Of a stretch of DNA of 64,000 nt, positions 32,541 to 44,095 are shown in pieces. Location of the stretch: positions 29,389,985 to 29,453,984 of the forward strand of contig CAIIXF020000004.1 in assembly GCA_903813345.2 (NCBI GenBank). The letters run 5' to 3'. Position numbers and translations under genes: made by a program. A model generated the notes under the pieces. It was not told the DNA's origin. It saw nothing but the letters and a program-made list of their open reading frames with translations, and ran no database searches. Position 1 is the first letter of the stretch, and the number at the start of each line of letters is the position of its first letter. Origin of the DNA: Owenia fusiformis (Eukaryota; Annelida; Polychaeta; Sabellida; Oweniidae).

Positions 32541-32905
32541 ATATGGCGGCTCCAGGCGAATCAACTGGATCAGTCCATTTTTAAGAAATAAGGGGAGTTC
32601 TGTAAAATCCAGTTTATTGAAATTGTCTTTGAGATAAAGTAATCCGTTTATAATGATTTTGAAAACGTTATCCAAAGAGTGATTACGTTCAAAGAATACA
32701 TGTACAACAGCCAATATAAATTCGCGTATCGCTTTGTTTCATTTGTAGGATATTTCATATGACAAGCTGTGTGCTATTACGTTATGGGGAAATTTAGATG
32801 CCAATTTTTCCTTACAATACACAAATAGAAGATCCTGAAACTTCACCCATAAATGTGGAATTGATTTGTCAAAATAAAAATCACCCTTTTATAAATGTGT
32901 GACGA
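32541..32905 (-). repeat. Dispersed repeat, copy 1 (inverted relative to 48290-48655)
   Basis: ATGGCGGCTCCAGGCGA, then ATTTTTAAGAAATAAGGGGA, then AAAGAATACATGTACAACAG, then CATAAATGTGGAATTGATTT. All have reverse-complement partners in the copy at 48290-48655. A frame of ~64 codons (HSLDNVFKIIINGLLYL) is shared by both copies, but stops lie around it. Confidence 0.75.
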
Positions 32906-33489
32906 TCTATAATATACTTATGCTATATAACAGTTAGAGGTGTTGACACAATGACCTCGAACCTGTGAACCCTTGAGTATTATTCGGGGATCGGGCCTTT
33001 TATACTAAACAGTGAGCAACACCAGAAACGAGCGTTCGATTTGCTAAACGATATGCGTCACCCTTTAAATTACAACCTTCGCTATACAAGAGAGGCCAAA
33101 CTACAGAAGAAAAAGTCAAAACTGTGACTGTGGTATACACTTAGATCCTTCTTTTTCTTTCTTGTTATGTTCTTTTTTTACACAGGCCCCATGCAGTCCT
33201 GTATCAATAAAAAATCAGAACTGATCATTTATATCAGACCTAGTTGGGAGTATGCCAGTCCGGATAAATTAATCAAGATTAATTTGCAAAACAAAACTAA
33301 TGTGTATAACTGTATTCATTCTGAGACCAAGTTGAAAAAGTCAATCACAGTTGAAAACCATTTTTAAAGTATTGACATTTACAAAATTAAAAGAAGAAAA
33401 AATCTGCTACTGATGGGATAATACTTAAATTTTAAAACTTACGAGTCTATAATTCCTCAAGTATAGTTCATGTTTAATAACTATTTCAG

Positions 33490-33693
33490 GCAAAAGGCTT
33501 CAGTGGATTATGGCTATTCGAAAACCATGTGGACCCTGATCATCTTGTATCAATTGACTATATGCATGGTGCTCTTATTGGTATTGGGAAGAACCTACTG
33601 AAATACTGTGTTGATACCAACAATAAAAGTGAAGAGTACTTCATTGGAGGCTATACAGATCGCACAAAGAGCCACTGTAACACTAACAGATGA
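33490..33693 (+). pseudogene. CACTA/EnSpm-like transposase fragment
   Basis: After an acceptor (AACTATTTCAG) a 67-codon frame encodes AKGFSGLWLFENHVDPDHLV then SIDYMHGALIGIGKNLLKYC and ends at TGA. The VDYMHxVLxGVxKxLL motif is characteristic of the CACTA-type transposase core in animals and plants, where the Asp-Tyr-Met-His segment lies near the catalytic region. Upstream and downstream parts of the enzyme are not present next to it. The splice acceptor may be original. Confidence 0.6.
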
Positions 33694-34397
33694 TTTTACA
33701 TAGAACTCCAAGAAGGATTACCACATATGTGACAGGTTAGGGGCAACACCCTCTATAGATAAGGATAAGTTGCATAGTTCACGAGACAGTCTGTACTTTT
33801 ACACATATGAATTTAAGTGAACCATGCTATTTTAGAACCCCACTTACTGGGTTAGATTTTCCATTCAGTGTAGGATAATTGCATGTAAACCTTTTATTTT
33901 GTAAGTTTGTGGCTGGTTTTACAACCCTGCATTAGCAGTGGTTTCTATTTTCCAAACTGACCTCTATTTGGTTTAGTCTAAGGGATTCAAATGTGAAATG
34001 TAATATTATTCATACATCTACCTTGTATTTTATGGCCTTGACATTACAAGGATATGGGTTCCTATTTTAAATGCACATTATTTTGTATTATTGCAGACTT
34101 CTCGTTGCCCGTTACTCATTGCCTGTTACTAGTCACTTCGTACTTTGATACTTGATGTTGCAACTTAGATTCCGTTAGACCAAAGGAATATGTATTACTT
34201 AGAAGAGGCATTTGGCCATACCATGGAGAGAACATCAGATAGGAGCAATATATCTCCAATTTAACCATGGCGTAAGAAGGAGGCTTATTAACATTTCAAA
34301 AATTTCAAAAAATTTGTGTTTTGTCAATTGAAGGGATTCAACAACTGGACTCATATAATACTGTTCAGCATGATTCTCCTAAATTTGGAGGCAATCT

Positions 34398-34713
34398 GTG
34401 CAAGACAAGACATTATTGATAACATTAGGATTAATAAACCAGATTCATACCATACTGTTATCATTAAGGGTAAATTTACTTTTAAATGAAATTATAAGTC
34501 CAGATTATGGGTGTCCTGAATATAGAAAACATACCTGTGAAGATGGAATTAAACGCTTTGGATTACTGCATAGAATAAGTTTACACCTTGATACCATCCA
34601 GAATTCCAACCTGTTGGCTCGTGCCATCATCAAGAATATTATTGCCAACGATCCATGTTATAACTTGAATCACATTCTCAAAATCAGTGGATACCAAAAG
34701 GTAACACCTGTGA
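34398..34713 (+). CDS. Unrecognised exon-like open frame
   Basis: A frame of about 105 codons runs into a donor (AAAAG|GTAACA). It includes PDYGCPEYRKHTCEDGIKRF then GLLHRISLHLDTIQNSNLL and ILKISGYQK. Composition looks protein-like (Cys, His, charged residues) but I do not recognise a family, and no acceptor is convincing. It lies about 700 bp downstream of the CACTA-like fragment and could belong to it. Confidence 0.3.
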
Positions 34714-35287
34714 CAAAACAAGTGTAATATCTTGAAACACAAATACACACACATATCGGAGTTGGGGTCTTATTTGGACATTTAGGCAGTGACTCGTATG
34801 CCTTTCCTCAGATGTTGAAGTCAGGGCCTTATACTAAAGAAAGGGAATGTCGCTGAGAAGCAGTTGAGCACTGCAGAAGTTTGTAACTAGTAAGATACCT
34901 GCTTATTTCGAGTATCAAGAGGTACCATCAATATCATATGAATAAAAATAATACAATTGCTAGGAATATGTTTAATTACAACAAAATTGTATCAGATTTT
35001 TACCACTCTGAATTTTGATCAAATGATTTGTAATTGTGATATCTAATTAAGGAGTACAAATATGCTTATATTGTGATGGATGTTCTACATGAGAATACAA
35101 CTAAACTGAAGGTAATGCATCTTTATATTAGGTTTATATACTGTACATGGTACTTAAAAGTAAAATGCTAGATTAATTCCTGGTCAATGTGAATAACAGC
35201 TCAATTCACTGGCAGCAGCAATCCTTGGAGTTCAGTGGGTTTGTCAAAGGTCATACTGACTCTCGAGACATTATAAAGCTTAAAACC

Positions 35288-36055
35288 AAAGATTCATCAA
35301 TCAAAATAGCCAAACAAATACTCCCAATATCCTCTTCCTAGGATTAAATGGATTTAGATTTCCGTTTGCACTTTTCCCTATCACTCAAGCAACTGCTGGT
35401 GACCATTACCCAAGGCTGTAGTTCAAAAGCTGATTATGGTAGGATTCAGCACCATTTACACAAACATAGATGGAGCCATCACAAACAGACAATTCATGTC
35501 AATACATTTTCCACAAAGAGAAGGCGACCTTCTAGATAAATTCACTTGCACCAACATGGCTAATCTAATGCTTAAATTTTCATTAATCATGGACATTAAA
35601 CATGTTATGAAGAAAATATGGAATTCCATATTATCAAGTGGCAACAATAACTTCAATACACGGGAACAAAGATTCATCAGTAGAAATAGCCAAACAAATA
35701 CTCCACATTCCTCTTACTAGGATTAAATGGATTCAGATTCCCATTTGCACTTTTCCCTATCACTCAAGCAACTGCTGGTGACCATTACCCAAGGCTGTAG
35801 TTCAAAAGCTGATTATGGTAGGATTCAGCACCATTTACACAAACATAGATGGAGCCATCACAAACAGACAATTCATGTCAAGACATTTTCTACAAAAAGG
35901 TGACATTTTCTACAAAAAGAAGGTGACCTTCAATATAAATTTACTTGCACCAACACGGCTAATCCAATGTTTAAAGTTTCATTAATCATGGACATTAAAC
36001 ATGTAATGAAGAAAATATGGAATTCCATATTATCAAATTGCAACAATAACTTCCA
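35288..36055. repeat. ~380-bp tandem duplication
   Basis: AAAGATTCATCA...GGATTAAATGGATT...AGCAACTGCTGGTGACC is present at 35288-35665 and again at 35667-36055 with few differences. One change in copy 2 is a local duplication of GACATTTTCTACAAAAAG. Copy 1 has a ~90-codon frame (MVGFSTIYTNIDGAITNRQ) that copy 2 does not keep in full; no function is suggested. Confidence 0.9.
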
Positions 36056-36059
36056 CACC

Positions 36060-36870
36060 CAACATGGTTGATGTGGGTAGCGGCTCAATCCTGGGATAGT
36101 GACAATCCTGTTAGTCTTGAAATAACAAACAATTATATTACACTAGCAATAGTGTAATAATCAATCACTAATAATCATTATTATTGTTCAATCAAATTTA
36201 GTACACAGATACACACTGTCATTTTATTAATAAAATCTTGTATTTTAGACTCTAATATTTTGCAGTAAGTTGTAAATAGGGGGATGTGGCACCAAATGAC
36301 ATTTTCACAACCTCATATGACTCAACCTCATTTTCTTTAACTATTTTTAATCTTATGTATATATATTGATGTTGTGAAAAATATTTGACGAGGAAAAGTG
36401 TGATTATATTTAGTCAACAATCTGTTGCAACAAACCATGACTTTTAAATCGAAAGTGGGAAGATAGTGGAAAGACTACAATTATGTACAAAGATTGGAGG
36501 ACAAATAAGGTACATTTACCTTAGTCTTGTAGAAGCCATGTGAATAGTTTACCTGTGAATCTTGCCTACAGGCGAGAAAGAGAAAGAGGACATGCTGTCT
36601 TTTTCCTCTGCCATTTTTTTATCATTATTGCAAAAATTTGCAAATCACCTTAACGTAACCATCATGGTATAACAGCATGAGCTTAGTCAAAATGAGTAGA
36701 CTTGTGCAGACGGAGATTGGAGATTGCTTGTTACTACTAAGAGTTTTTGGCATTATACCAATTACATTAATTTATATATGTGAAAGTTATAGAGTTGTGA
36801 CTATTTAGTGCTTTCATTAATGTATCAATATCATTTATTTTTGTGAATTAACAATTGTAACTCTTCATTT
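36060..36870. other. No supported gene
   Basis: A small hairpin (ATTACACTAGCAATAGTGTAAT) at about 36138-36160; otherwise AT-rich without features. Confidence 0.4.
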
Positions 36871-36875
36871 CAAAG

Positions 36876-37028
36876 GCATGTAGAACCAGATGGCTTTCAT
36901 TTGATGAGAGTGTGAAGTCTTTTATACAAGATCTAGTTCTGACCAAAGCTCTGGAATCACTGAATGCACACAAACAAGCAAGACGACTTCTTTTGTCAAT
37001 AAATTACATTGATTTCAACCTCTCCTGA
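36876..37028 (+). pseudogene. hAT-like transposase fragment
   Basis: Following an acceptor (CTTCATTTCAAAG) the frame encodes ACRTRWLSFDESVKSFIQDL then VLTKALESLNAHKQARRLLL and stops. C-x-TRWLS-x-x-x-x-V is a conserved block of hAT and hAT-derived proteins (ZNF862 type), lying in the RNase-H-like core. Nothing upstream matches. Only ~50 codons remain. Confidence 0.55.
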
Positions 37029-37033
37029 TTCAG

Positions 37034-37185
37034 CACCTAAAAATCTGCCGCTACAGTCCTTGACTACAAAGTCAACCCCACCAACTCCTCCTACAGAAGG
37101 AATATTTAAAGAAAGCACCAATGGGTGGATGGATAGACCTTCACTTACCTGTTTACCCGGAGAAAATGCCTGGAGAACAGATGAG
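37034..37185 (+). CDS. Putative exon, proline/threonine-rich, function unknown
   Basis: A strong acceptor (CAACCTCTCCTGATTCAG) and a GAG|GTAAAT donor bound 152 nt, open in one frame: PKNLPLQSLTTKSTPPTPPT, then EGIFKESTNGWMDRPSLTCL and PGENAWRTDE. The exon ends in phase 0, compatible with the phase-0 exon that begins at 40419 (KKSDDPK), so both may belong to one THAP/DDE_Tnp_4-type gene. The mariner relic would then sit in the intron. The missing THAP zinc finger argues for lost exons or a different gene. Confidence 0.45.
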
Positions 37186-37860
37186 GTAAATTTCAATAAT
37201 ATTATTTCAATAATTTAACGGATATCGGGGGAGGTTTAAATTAATGCAATAATGCAAACATGTATAAATTAGTCCCTTATTTTAAAGATGCTGGTATATT
37301 AAACATTTTAGAGAAACAAACTATTATTTCATCTGACAAAACTTAAGTTAAAACTTAGACCTGAAAAATTTAGAACCACTACTGGGCAATTTTCTTTAAA
37401 TAAACAAGAAATAACAAGAAATTTAATGGTGATTTCGAAAAAAAAAAAAAAATTGGTAGAATTGAAGCAAGTTGAAATTTGGTATTGAAGGTCTCTGATA
37501 ACACTCCTGCATTGATGCTCTAAACTACAGACATTGAAAGAGGTTGGACTATGGTTCAAAGATTGTTGTTTTAGACCCAACTTGCATAATTATGTGTAGC
37601 ATCTTGTTGCACTTATGATGTGCAAAATAAAATATTATCAGCAACATATGCTTTCTTGTGTTATCATCATCTTTATGCAACGAGCAAGTACCTAACAGCA
37701 ATCTGAGCGACTGAATTATAAATACTGCTTGTAACCATAACTTTGTTAATACTAATTTGATTGTCTTGACATTTTAATAGATTAAAGTCAGAGATATGTA
37801 CCTTATTTTGTCATAATTAAAGGGCATGTACCTGAACTACAGTGAAAACAAAACTAAATA

Positions 37861-38953
37861 CGAGGGGTGATCAATAAGTAATGGACGCTTTTTTACACAG
37901 ATGCTTTTTATAGACCAATCCCTTCGATTTTCTTATCAGTGATACATCATTCAATTATCTATCAACTCTGAAGATTTGAAGACAAAATATATAATACATG
38001 TTGATATATCCTCATTTACGTGAAGGAGGTACAGGTACCCCGGGACCGACATTTACGTCACATATTCTGAAGCTATTTTAGCTTGTTTAACATGCAATGC
38101 AGTTGAATGCAGGCTGAACAAAACAAACCATTATGGTCATGAATTACCCCATTTTGTTATGCCATAGTTGATTTTGAATATTTTATCATCACTATGTGGT
38201 ATTCATGCCACATTCATTCCACAGGGCCCTCTAAATAGGTTCCATCAAGTGCTACATGTACACAATTCCTCATCCTCATCAAGATTGTGAGACAAGGCTG
38301 AATCCATTCTCTGACATGGTAGCAAGATGCAGTTGCACGGGTTGTTTTATCTGATCAATGTTAATAAACCTGCATCCTTTCTCTATAGAAATAAGTAGTA
38401 TAGAAATAAAGAAGTCACATGTGAGCAGATGTGGACAATATAGTTTATTGGCCAAAGGCTCAATTTTAAGGTCCAGGGATATTGTTTTCTGAAAATTTTG
38501 AGATCTGCGGGCAGGTGCATTGCCCATAATATGGAGTAGGGTGTTCCCTTCTCTCATCATCCCTTTCTTCCACAATGCTTTCTCAAATTGACCTGCAAAC
38601 CCCTTCCATACAACACTCTGACATTACAATACTTTCTGTTTATGTGTTACCAGACAGCAAATAATTTCAAAAATACAACACTTTAGACTACTTGTTGCAT
38701 ATAAAAAGTTCAAATCTAACTCAAATTTACCAAACTGGCTAAAAACTAAATATGTGACGTAAATGTCGGTCCCGGGGTACCTGTACCTCCTTCACGGAAA
38801 TAAGGATATATCAACATGTATTATATATTTTGTCTTCAAATCTTCAGAATTGATAGATAATTGAATGATGTATCAGTGGTAGGAAAATCAAAGGGATTGG
38901 TCAATAAATGTATCTGTGTAAAAAAGCGTCCATTACTTATTGATCACCCCTCG
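37861..38953. mobile_element. mariner/Tc1-type element relic with ~200-bp inverted termini
   Basis: Ends CGAGGGGTGATCAATAAGTA (37861) and its complement finishing at 38953 are flanked by TA on both sides. The inverted similarity runs inward for ~200 bp, through CTGTACCTCCTTCACG and CGGTCCCGGGGTACC, far longer than usual mariner termini. The centre holds a degenerate transposase (minus strand). Confidence 0.85.
38180..38575 (-). pseudogene. mariner transposase remnant
   Basis: The minus-strand frame has LLHIMGNAPARRSQNFQK, equivalent to the mariner (L)HHDNAxAH block, then HLLTCDFFISIL, equivalent to the SPDLAPCDFFLFP block, and KGCRFINIDQI (KGxxFxSxxEI). After its stop, CVHVALDGTYLEG resembles the mariner C-terminus. 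The catalytic Asp of the HDN block is replaced (MGN), while the Asp of CDFF remains. The N-terminal DNA-binding half is missing, so it is dead. It lies inside the 37861-38953 inverted repeats. Confidence 0.65.
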
Positions 38954-38955
38954 TA

Positions 38956-40400
38956 CATTTGTATGAATACAAAAAATAAATGATGTAAATCAAGATGTCC
39001 TACACTCCTCAGGCATAAACCTATAAAATTTCAATCCAATCTGTTGAACGATCTTTTGAGTTATTTCCCGGACAGACAAACAAATGGAAACACAACTTTT
39101 CTTTATCCCCCTCGAATTACATTCAGTGGGATAATTATGGATGTAAGTAACAACATTATTCATGTCTGTTTCACCTTTTTTATGAACACCACTTAACGGT
39201 TGCTGATATTCCGCAAAACATATTTTATGCGGATTACTAACCATGTTGCTGCTGGTGAATAGTCATTAGAAGTCATATCCTATCTTAGAGAGTTGTGCAG
39301 ATGACCATGACACATGACATATCTTCGGTATCAACAGAGAATGTGCACAATGTGCAGGAGGAATCACTCCAGAAATGCATTGATGGTTTGGATGTAGTTT
39401 GTGTCCAACGTACCAATCAAAAGTCATCAATCATTATTGACTGTATAAAAAATACTTTGGCACAATCATTGCCTTTTTATTTATTTTAAAAAGGTACTGT
39501 ACATAGTTAAGTTTAACAATGTGGTTATCCCTCATCAAATGTAGGATCTGGTTTATGATACGTGTGCTTATTGAGCATCATAGTTCTAAGGTCTTCCTAC
39601 AGACAGTACCAATGATTGAGAATGTTATGTTCACAGTTATATGTATACTGTAATACCATTACCAATGATTGTCTTGTTACAAAATTTTCAGACAAATGTC
39701 CATTTAATTGATGTGATTTGAAATGATGTCCTGACATAACTACTATCTACAATCTGACAACACTTATGATTAGGCTGTCCGATATGTATTCTTTAAAATT
39801 TTCAGGTTAAATGTAACTATGTCAGAATGATCAGATCATGCCTCTCGCAAATGAGTGTGACTACAGAATAAACATTAAATAAGGTTTTCCAATCAAAAGT
39901 CATTAATCATTATTGACTGTATAAAAGTTACTTTGGCTCAATCATTGCCTGTTTTGATTTCATCATAAGATAGTTAAGTAATCTTGGTGTAATGTAACAC
40001 ATTCATGTTAATCCATGGAAGTTGCTGGTTCATACTAAGACTTAATATTAATGTTTGATGCTTTCAAAGCTTCAAATGCTTTCATTGCCTGTTTTGATTT
40101 CATCATAAGATAGTTAAGTACTCTTGGTGTAATGTAACACATTCATGTTAATCCATGGAAGTTGCTGGTTCATACCTAGCAGATTCCACTATATGTAAGA
40201 TGCTTTCAAAACAGGCCAATAGAGACAGAACTTTTAACAGTTACAAAATGTGGTATTTGTGTTAATGAACACATCTAGAGACTCTACCACCTAGAAAGAT
40301 TTTTCAAATGTAATCTATTTGCATTAAACCATTCATGTTTTTGAAATTAAATAATGTACTACTAAAATAATTTCCCTATATTAACTGCATGTTACAATTT
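38956..40400. other. Non-coding; contains a 94-bp duplicated segment
   Basis: 39943-40036 and 40083-40176 are nearly identical (CATTGCCTGTTTTGATTTC to TGCTGGTTCATAC). A related AATCAAAAGTCATCAATCAT phrase occurs at 39415 and 39890. No gene found. Confidence 0.6.
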
Positions 40401-40418
40401 TAGAAATATTATTTTCAG

Positions 40419-41560
40419 AAAAAATCTGATGACCCAAAGTCTAACAAGGGTTACATTCCAACAGTTTTTTCTAACATAAAGAAAGCAGCAACTCCTAGAA
40501 CATCCAGAACAACAAATAAAACAATAGTAGTAGATCCTCAACCAAGCAAAAGTGCCATTAATTTAAAGTTAGAAAGAGAAGCGGTCAGAGGTAGACCTAA
40601 GAAAATCAAGGAAGAAGTGGTTCATCGTCCCAATGATCATGATTATATATCACCTGTTATTTTTCAAGGTCCACTTACTTATACTGAATATTTGGAATTG
40701 GAAAATGAAAATTTGAAAAAGAAATTAACCATCTCAGAAAATAAAAATATAAAACTATCATCCATTACAGATGAAGAGTTTCTTATCTGGACTGGTTTAC
40801 CAAACAGGGAAGTGTTTGATTCTTTATCCCAGTATTTATTCACAAGATCAAATGATGGCAGCCTGAAATATTGGCAGGGAAAAGACACAGAGAGGCCCAT
40901 GTATGATGGTGGGAAAGCAGGATCCCAGAGGTCCCTATCTTTTGAAGATGAATTATTTTTAACACTTGTTAAGTTAGCATCTTTTATCTGTAACAGCAAC
41001 AATTGGAAGGGTTTTCACCACATTTGTGAATTTGAATTTTTTCAATATGGTAGAGTCCCACCAGGAAGACATGGTTGATGTTTTTTCTTCATATGGCCCT
41101 ATGCTCAAAAATTGTAGTTGACTGTACAGAGCTTCCTGTAGAGAAAAGCTCCAACCTCCAGGCTAGAAAGGAGCTCTACTCTATTTACAAGGGGAAAGAA
41201 AATTTATGGTTGGACTCTCTCCCAGTTTATTTGTAAATTATTGTTCAGTTGCATACGGAGGAAGAGCTTCTGACAAACATATCACTCTTGAGGCTGTTGA
41301 TTTATTATCAAATTTAGAGGAGGGTGAATCAGTCATGTCTGACAGGGGATTCAACGTCACAGAGGATCTAAGTAAGCTAGGTGTGAAGCTGATTTTTCCA
41401 GCCTTCAAGGGTAAAGGTAGGACTCAAATGTCAAGAGAGGAACTCAATGCTTCTGCCAATGTTGCGAAGGGGCGTATACATATTGAACGTATTATTCAAC
41501 GGATTCGCACTTTCCATATATCGGGTGGAACATTGCCTCTTTCTCTCAGATATTATTGAG
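40419..41560 (+). pseudogene. DDE_Tnp_4 (ISL2EU/THAP-associated) transposase, two frameshifts
   Basis: An acceptor (AATATTATTTTCAG) opens a 219-codon frame to 41078. KKSDDPKSNKGYIPTVF is the tail of a THAP finger; RGRPKKIK and an ELENENLKKK coiled coil follow, then DEEFLIWTGLPNREVFDSL and SFEDELFLTLVKLASF. The frame then shifts: VVDCTELPVEKSSNLQARKE holds the first catalytic Asp (41120). From 41206 a third frame gives YGGRASDKHITLE, VMSDRGFNV (second Asp, 41341), FPAFKGKGRTQMS and RIHIERIIQRI (Glu, 41485). Order and spacing match DDE_Tnp_4 transposases, but about 60 residues before VDCTE are missing. All three catalytic acids remain, though not in one frame. Confidence 0.8.
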
Positions 41561-41564
41561 CTGA

Positions 41565-42170
41565 TCTTTACTTCTTGTGCCTTCCTTACCAACTTCCAAA
41601 CTCTAATAATAAAGTAAATAAAAAAGACTAAATGCTAGTAAAATAATCTCTTCTAATCTGATAGAATTTGGGGAAATTGAATTTCTAGATTGTATAGATT
41701 CCTCAATGGGAAATTTACCTGAACCAGAATTCTTGAAAACATAGACTTAATGTTTTTTTCTAATGAAATTGCATGCCAAGACAATGATTAGTATGAAAAG
41801 TGGTTTGACAGGAAGGTCATAGATGTAAGGGCATTTTTCAAAATGTCATGTATAACTTGTATATAATTATAAAATAAATAAAGCACAGAATTGATGCAAT
41901 ACAGTTTTAAATTAAAGAGGCAGCAAAGATAAAAGAGTGTAAACCGTGTGAAGCAAACAGAACAGTAAAACCTGTATAAGTGAACACCTTTTTAATGTCT
42001 TAAAAAGTGTTGATTGGAAGATGTTCCAATTATAGAGGTACATTTAACTGTTAACATTAAGTACAGTGGTTGTAGGACTATGCCTCTGAAAAAAAAAAGT
42101 TCAACTTGTAGTGGTTTTCCACTTAACAAGTTTTTCTGTAGAACACTTATTTCATCTTAAAGGAATATTA
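41565..42170. other. No supported gene
   Basis: AT-rich. A poly-A stretch at 42085-42097 could mark an old retroposed end but no body is visible. Confidence 0.35.
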
Positions 42171-42179
42171 GTTATCTGA

Positions 42180-43520
42180 TTCAATATGAAAGTACAGAAA
42201 ACCAGAACAACGGCAATGCCAAAGCGTAGCGAATCCCATCGAAAACAGAAATGGCTGGCATTTTTACAAACGAAATATATAGCAAATATCATAAAACAAC
42301 ACACCAGAAAGGCCATCATTTTCAAAATGGTTGCTGACTAGCCAAGTTGTCATCAGAAGAAATAATATGCTTTTAAGTAGCCACCTATAAAATTTTTGAA
42401 AAATCGCACACATGTACTTCTAAAATAACACACATAAAAATGGTGGCCATTTTTCAAAATGGCCGACTACTCCCCAAAGTTTTATTAGACAATGTGCCAT
42501 GCTTAGAGTATTCACATATCAAATATGAACAAAATCGCTCCACTACTTTTTGAGTTATAGTAAAAATGACATCCATTTTTTAAAATGGCCGCCTACTATC
42601 CGAAGTGTCATGAGACAGTGTGCAAGGCTCATGAGTATTCACATATCAAATATGAACAGAATCGCTTCACTACTTTTTAAGTTATAGTAAAAACATAAAA
42701 ATGGTGGCCATTTTTCAAAATCGCCGCCTACTACCCAAAGTGTCATTAGACAGTATGCAATGCTTATAGTATTCACATATAAAATATGAAACACACCAAA
42801 TATGAACAAAATCGCTGAACTACTTTTCAAGTTATAGTAAAATACGTTAAAATGGGGCCATTTTTCAAAATGGCCACATTCTACCAAAAGTGTCATAAGA
42901 CAGTGTGCCAGCTTTTAGTATTCACCACATACCAAATATGAACAAAATCGCTTCACTACTTTTCAAGTTAAGGTAAAATACATTCAAAATTTTTTTCAAA
43001 ATGGCCGCCTTCTACCAAAAGTGTCATAGGACAGTGTGCCATGCTTATAGTATTCACATACCAAATATGAACAAAATCGCTCCACTACTTTTCAAGTTAT
43101 AGTAAAATAGTGGCCATTTTTCAAAATGGCTGCCATGTGCTTTTTTAATATCTACATTTGTAGCTTTATTAATGTCCTTTATAATTTTTTACATTTAAAA
43201 CATATTGCTATTACAGTTTTACATCTTGCACCTAAATTACTGTAAAATCGGCACTAAAATGGCCGCTTTTTTGAAATGAGCGGCCATTTTGAAAATTGGC
43301 TTTCGAGCAGAACTTCTCCTCCCATAGGGTATTATGTGTACAAAATATGAACAAAATCGGGCTAACGGTATTTGAGTTATTGCCCGGACGGACGGACAGA
43401 CGGGCATTTTTGATACTTCCGGTATATCGACCAATCAAAATCCTTGAGACGAATACCCAAGCTGTTGCATTGAGAAACTGATGTTGGACCATTCAAAATC
43501 GTAGAAATTTTATGTTGCTC
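42180..43520. repeat. Repeat region with 130-150-bp tandem units
   Basis: From about 42420 to 43140 the order AAAATGGCCGCC, AAAGTGTCATTAGACAGTGT, ATTCACATATCAAATATGAA, AAAATCGCTCCACTACTTTT, AAGTTATAGTAAAA recurs five times (AAATCGCT near 42531, 42658, 42808, 42945, 43073). It continues to 43400 with AAATCGGGCTAACGG and TTGCCCGGACGGACGGACAG. A relative of that last phrase (TTATTTCCCGGACAGACAAA) occurs at 39060, so this is probably a dispersed element with an internally expanded unit. Confidence 0.8.
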
Positions 43521-43679
43521 GCTTTAGCGAAAATGGAGAAAATAAAAACGAAATTTCGTAATCTTTATTAGCAAATATGATGATTCGCAATCTTATTATT
43601 CAAGGTAATCAGTTGTGCATAGATGAACTACTTCATTTTTGTGTCGGACATTCAAAAATGAGGGAAATGTGAGATAAGA

Positions 43680-44095
43680 AGGCCATGCCGGACTGCTACT
43701 AGGATCTGATGATATAAACACCATCCTACTAGGATCTGATGATATAAACACCATCCTACTAGCATCTATTGATATAAACACTCTGTCCTTCTAGAATCTG
43801 TTGATATAAAGACTCCATCTACAAAATATGGTGATATAACCATCCTGTCCTACTAGGATATGTTGATATAAACACTCTGTTCTACTAGGATCTAATGACA
43901 TAAACACTGTCCTTCTAGGATCTGGAGATATAAACACTCTGTCCAACAAGGATCTGGAGATATAAACATTTTGTCCCACTAGGATCTGATGATATAAACA
44001 CTCGATCCTACTAGGATCTGGAGATATAAACATTTTATCCAACTAGGATCTGATGATATAAACAATCTGTCATAATAGGATCTGGTGATAAAAAC
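43680..44095. repeat. ~32-bp minisatellite, left part (~12.5 units)
   Basis: Units follow CTACTAGGATCTGGTG plus ATATAAACACTCTGTC, 30-32 bp each. The last unit is cut after GGTGATAAAAAC by the 9.7-kb element; the array resumes in the same orientation at 53785. Confidence 0.95.

Noticed and set aside
43680-44095. Regular ~32-bp repeats that superficially resemble a CRISPR array
   Set aside because: Units are directly adjacent with no spacers, diverged, and the context is a eukaryotic genome.
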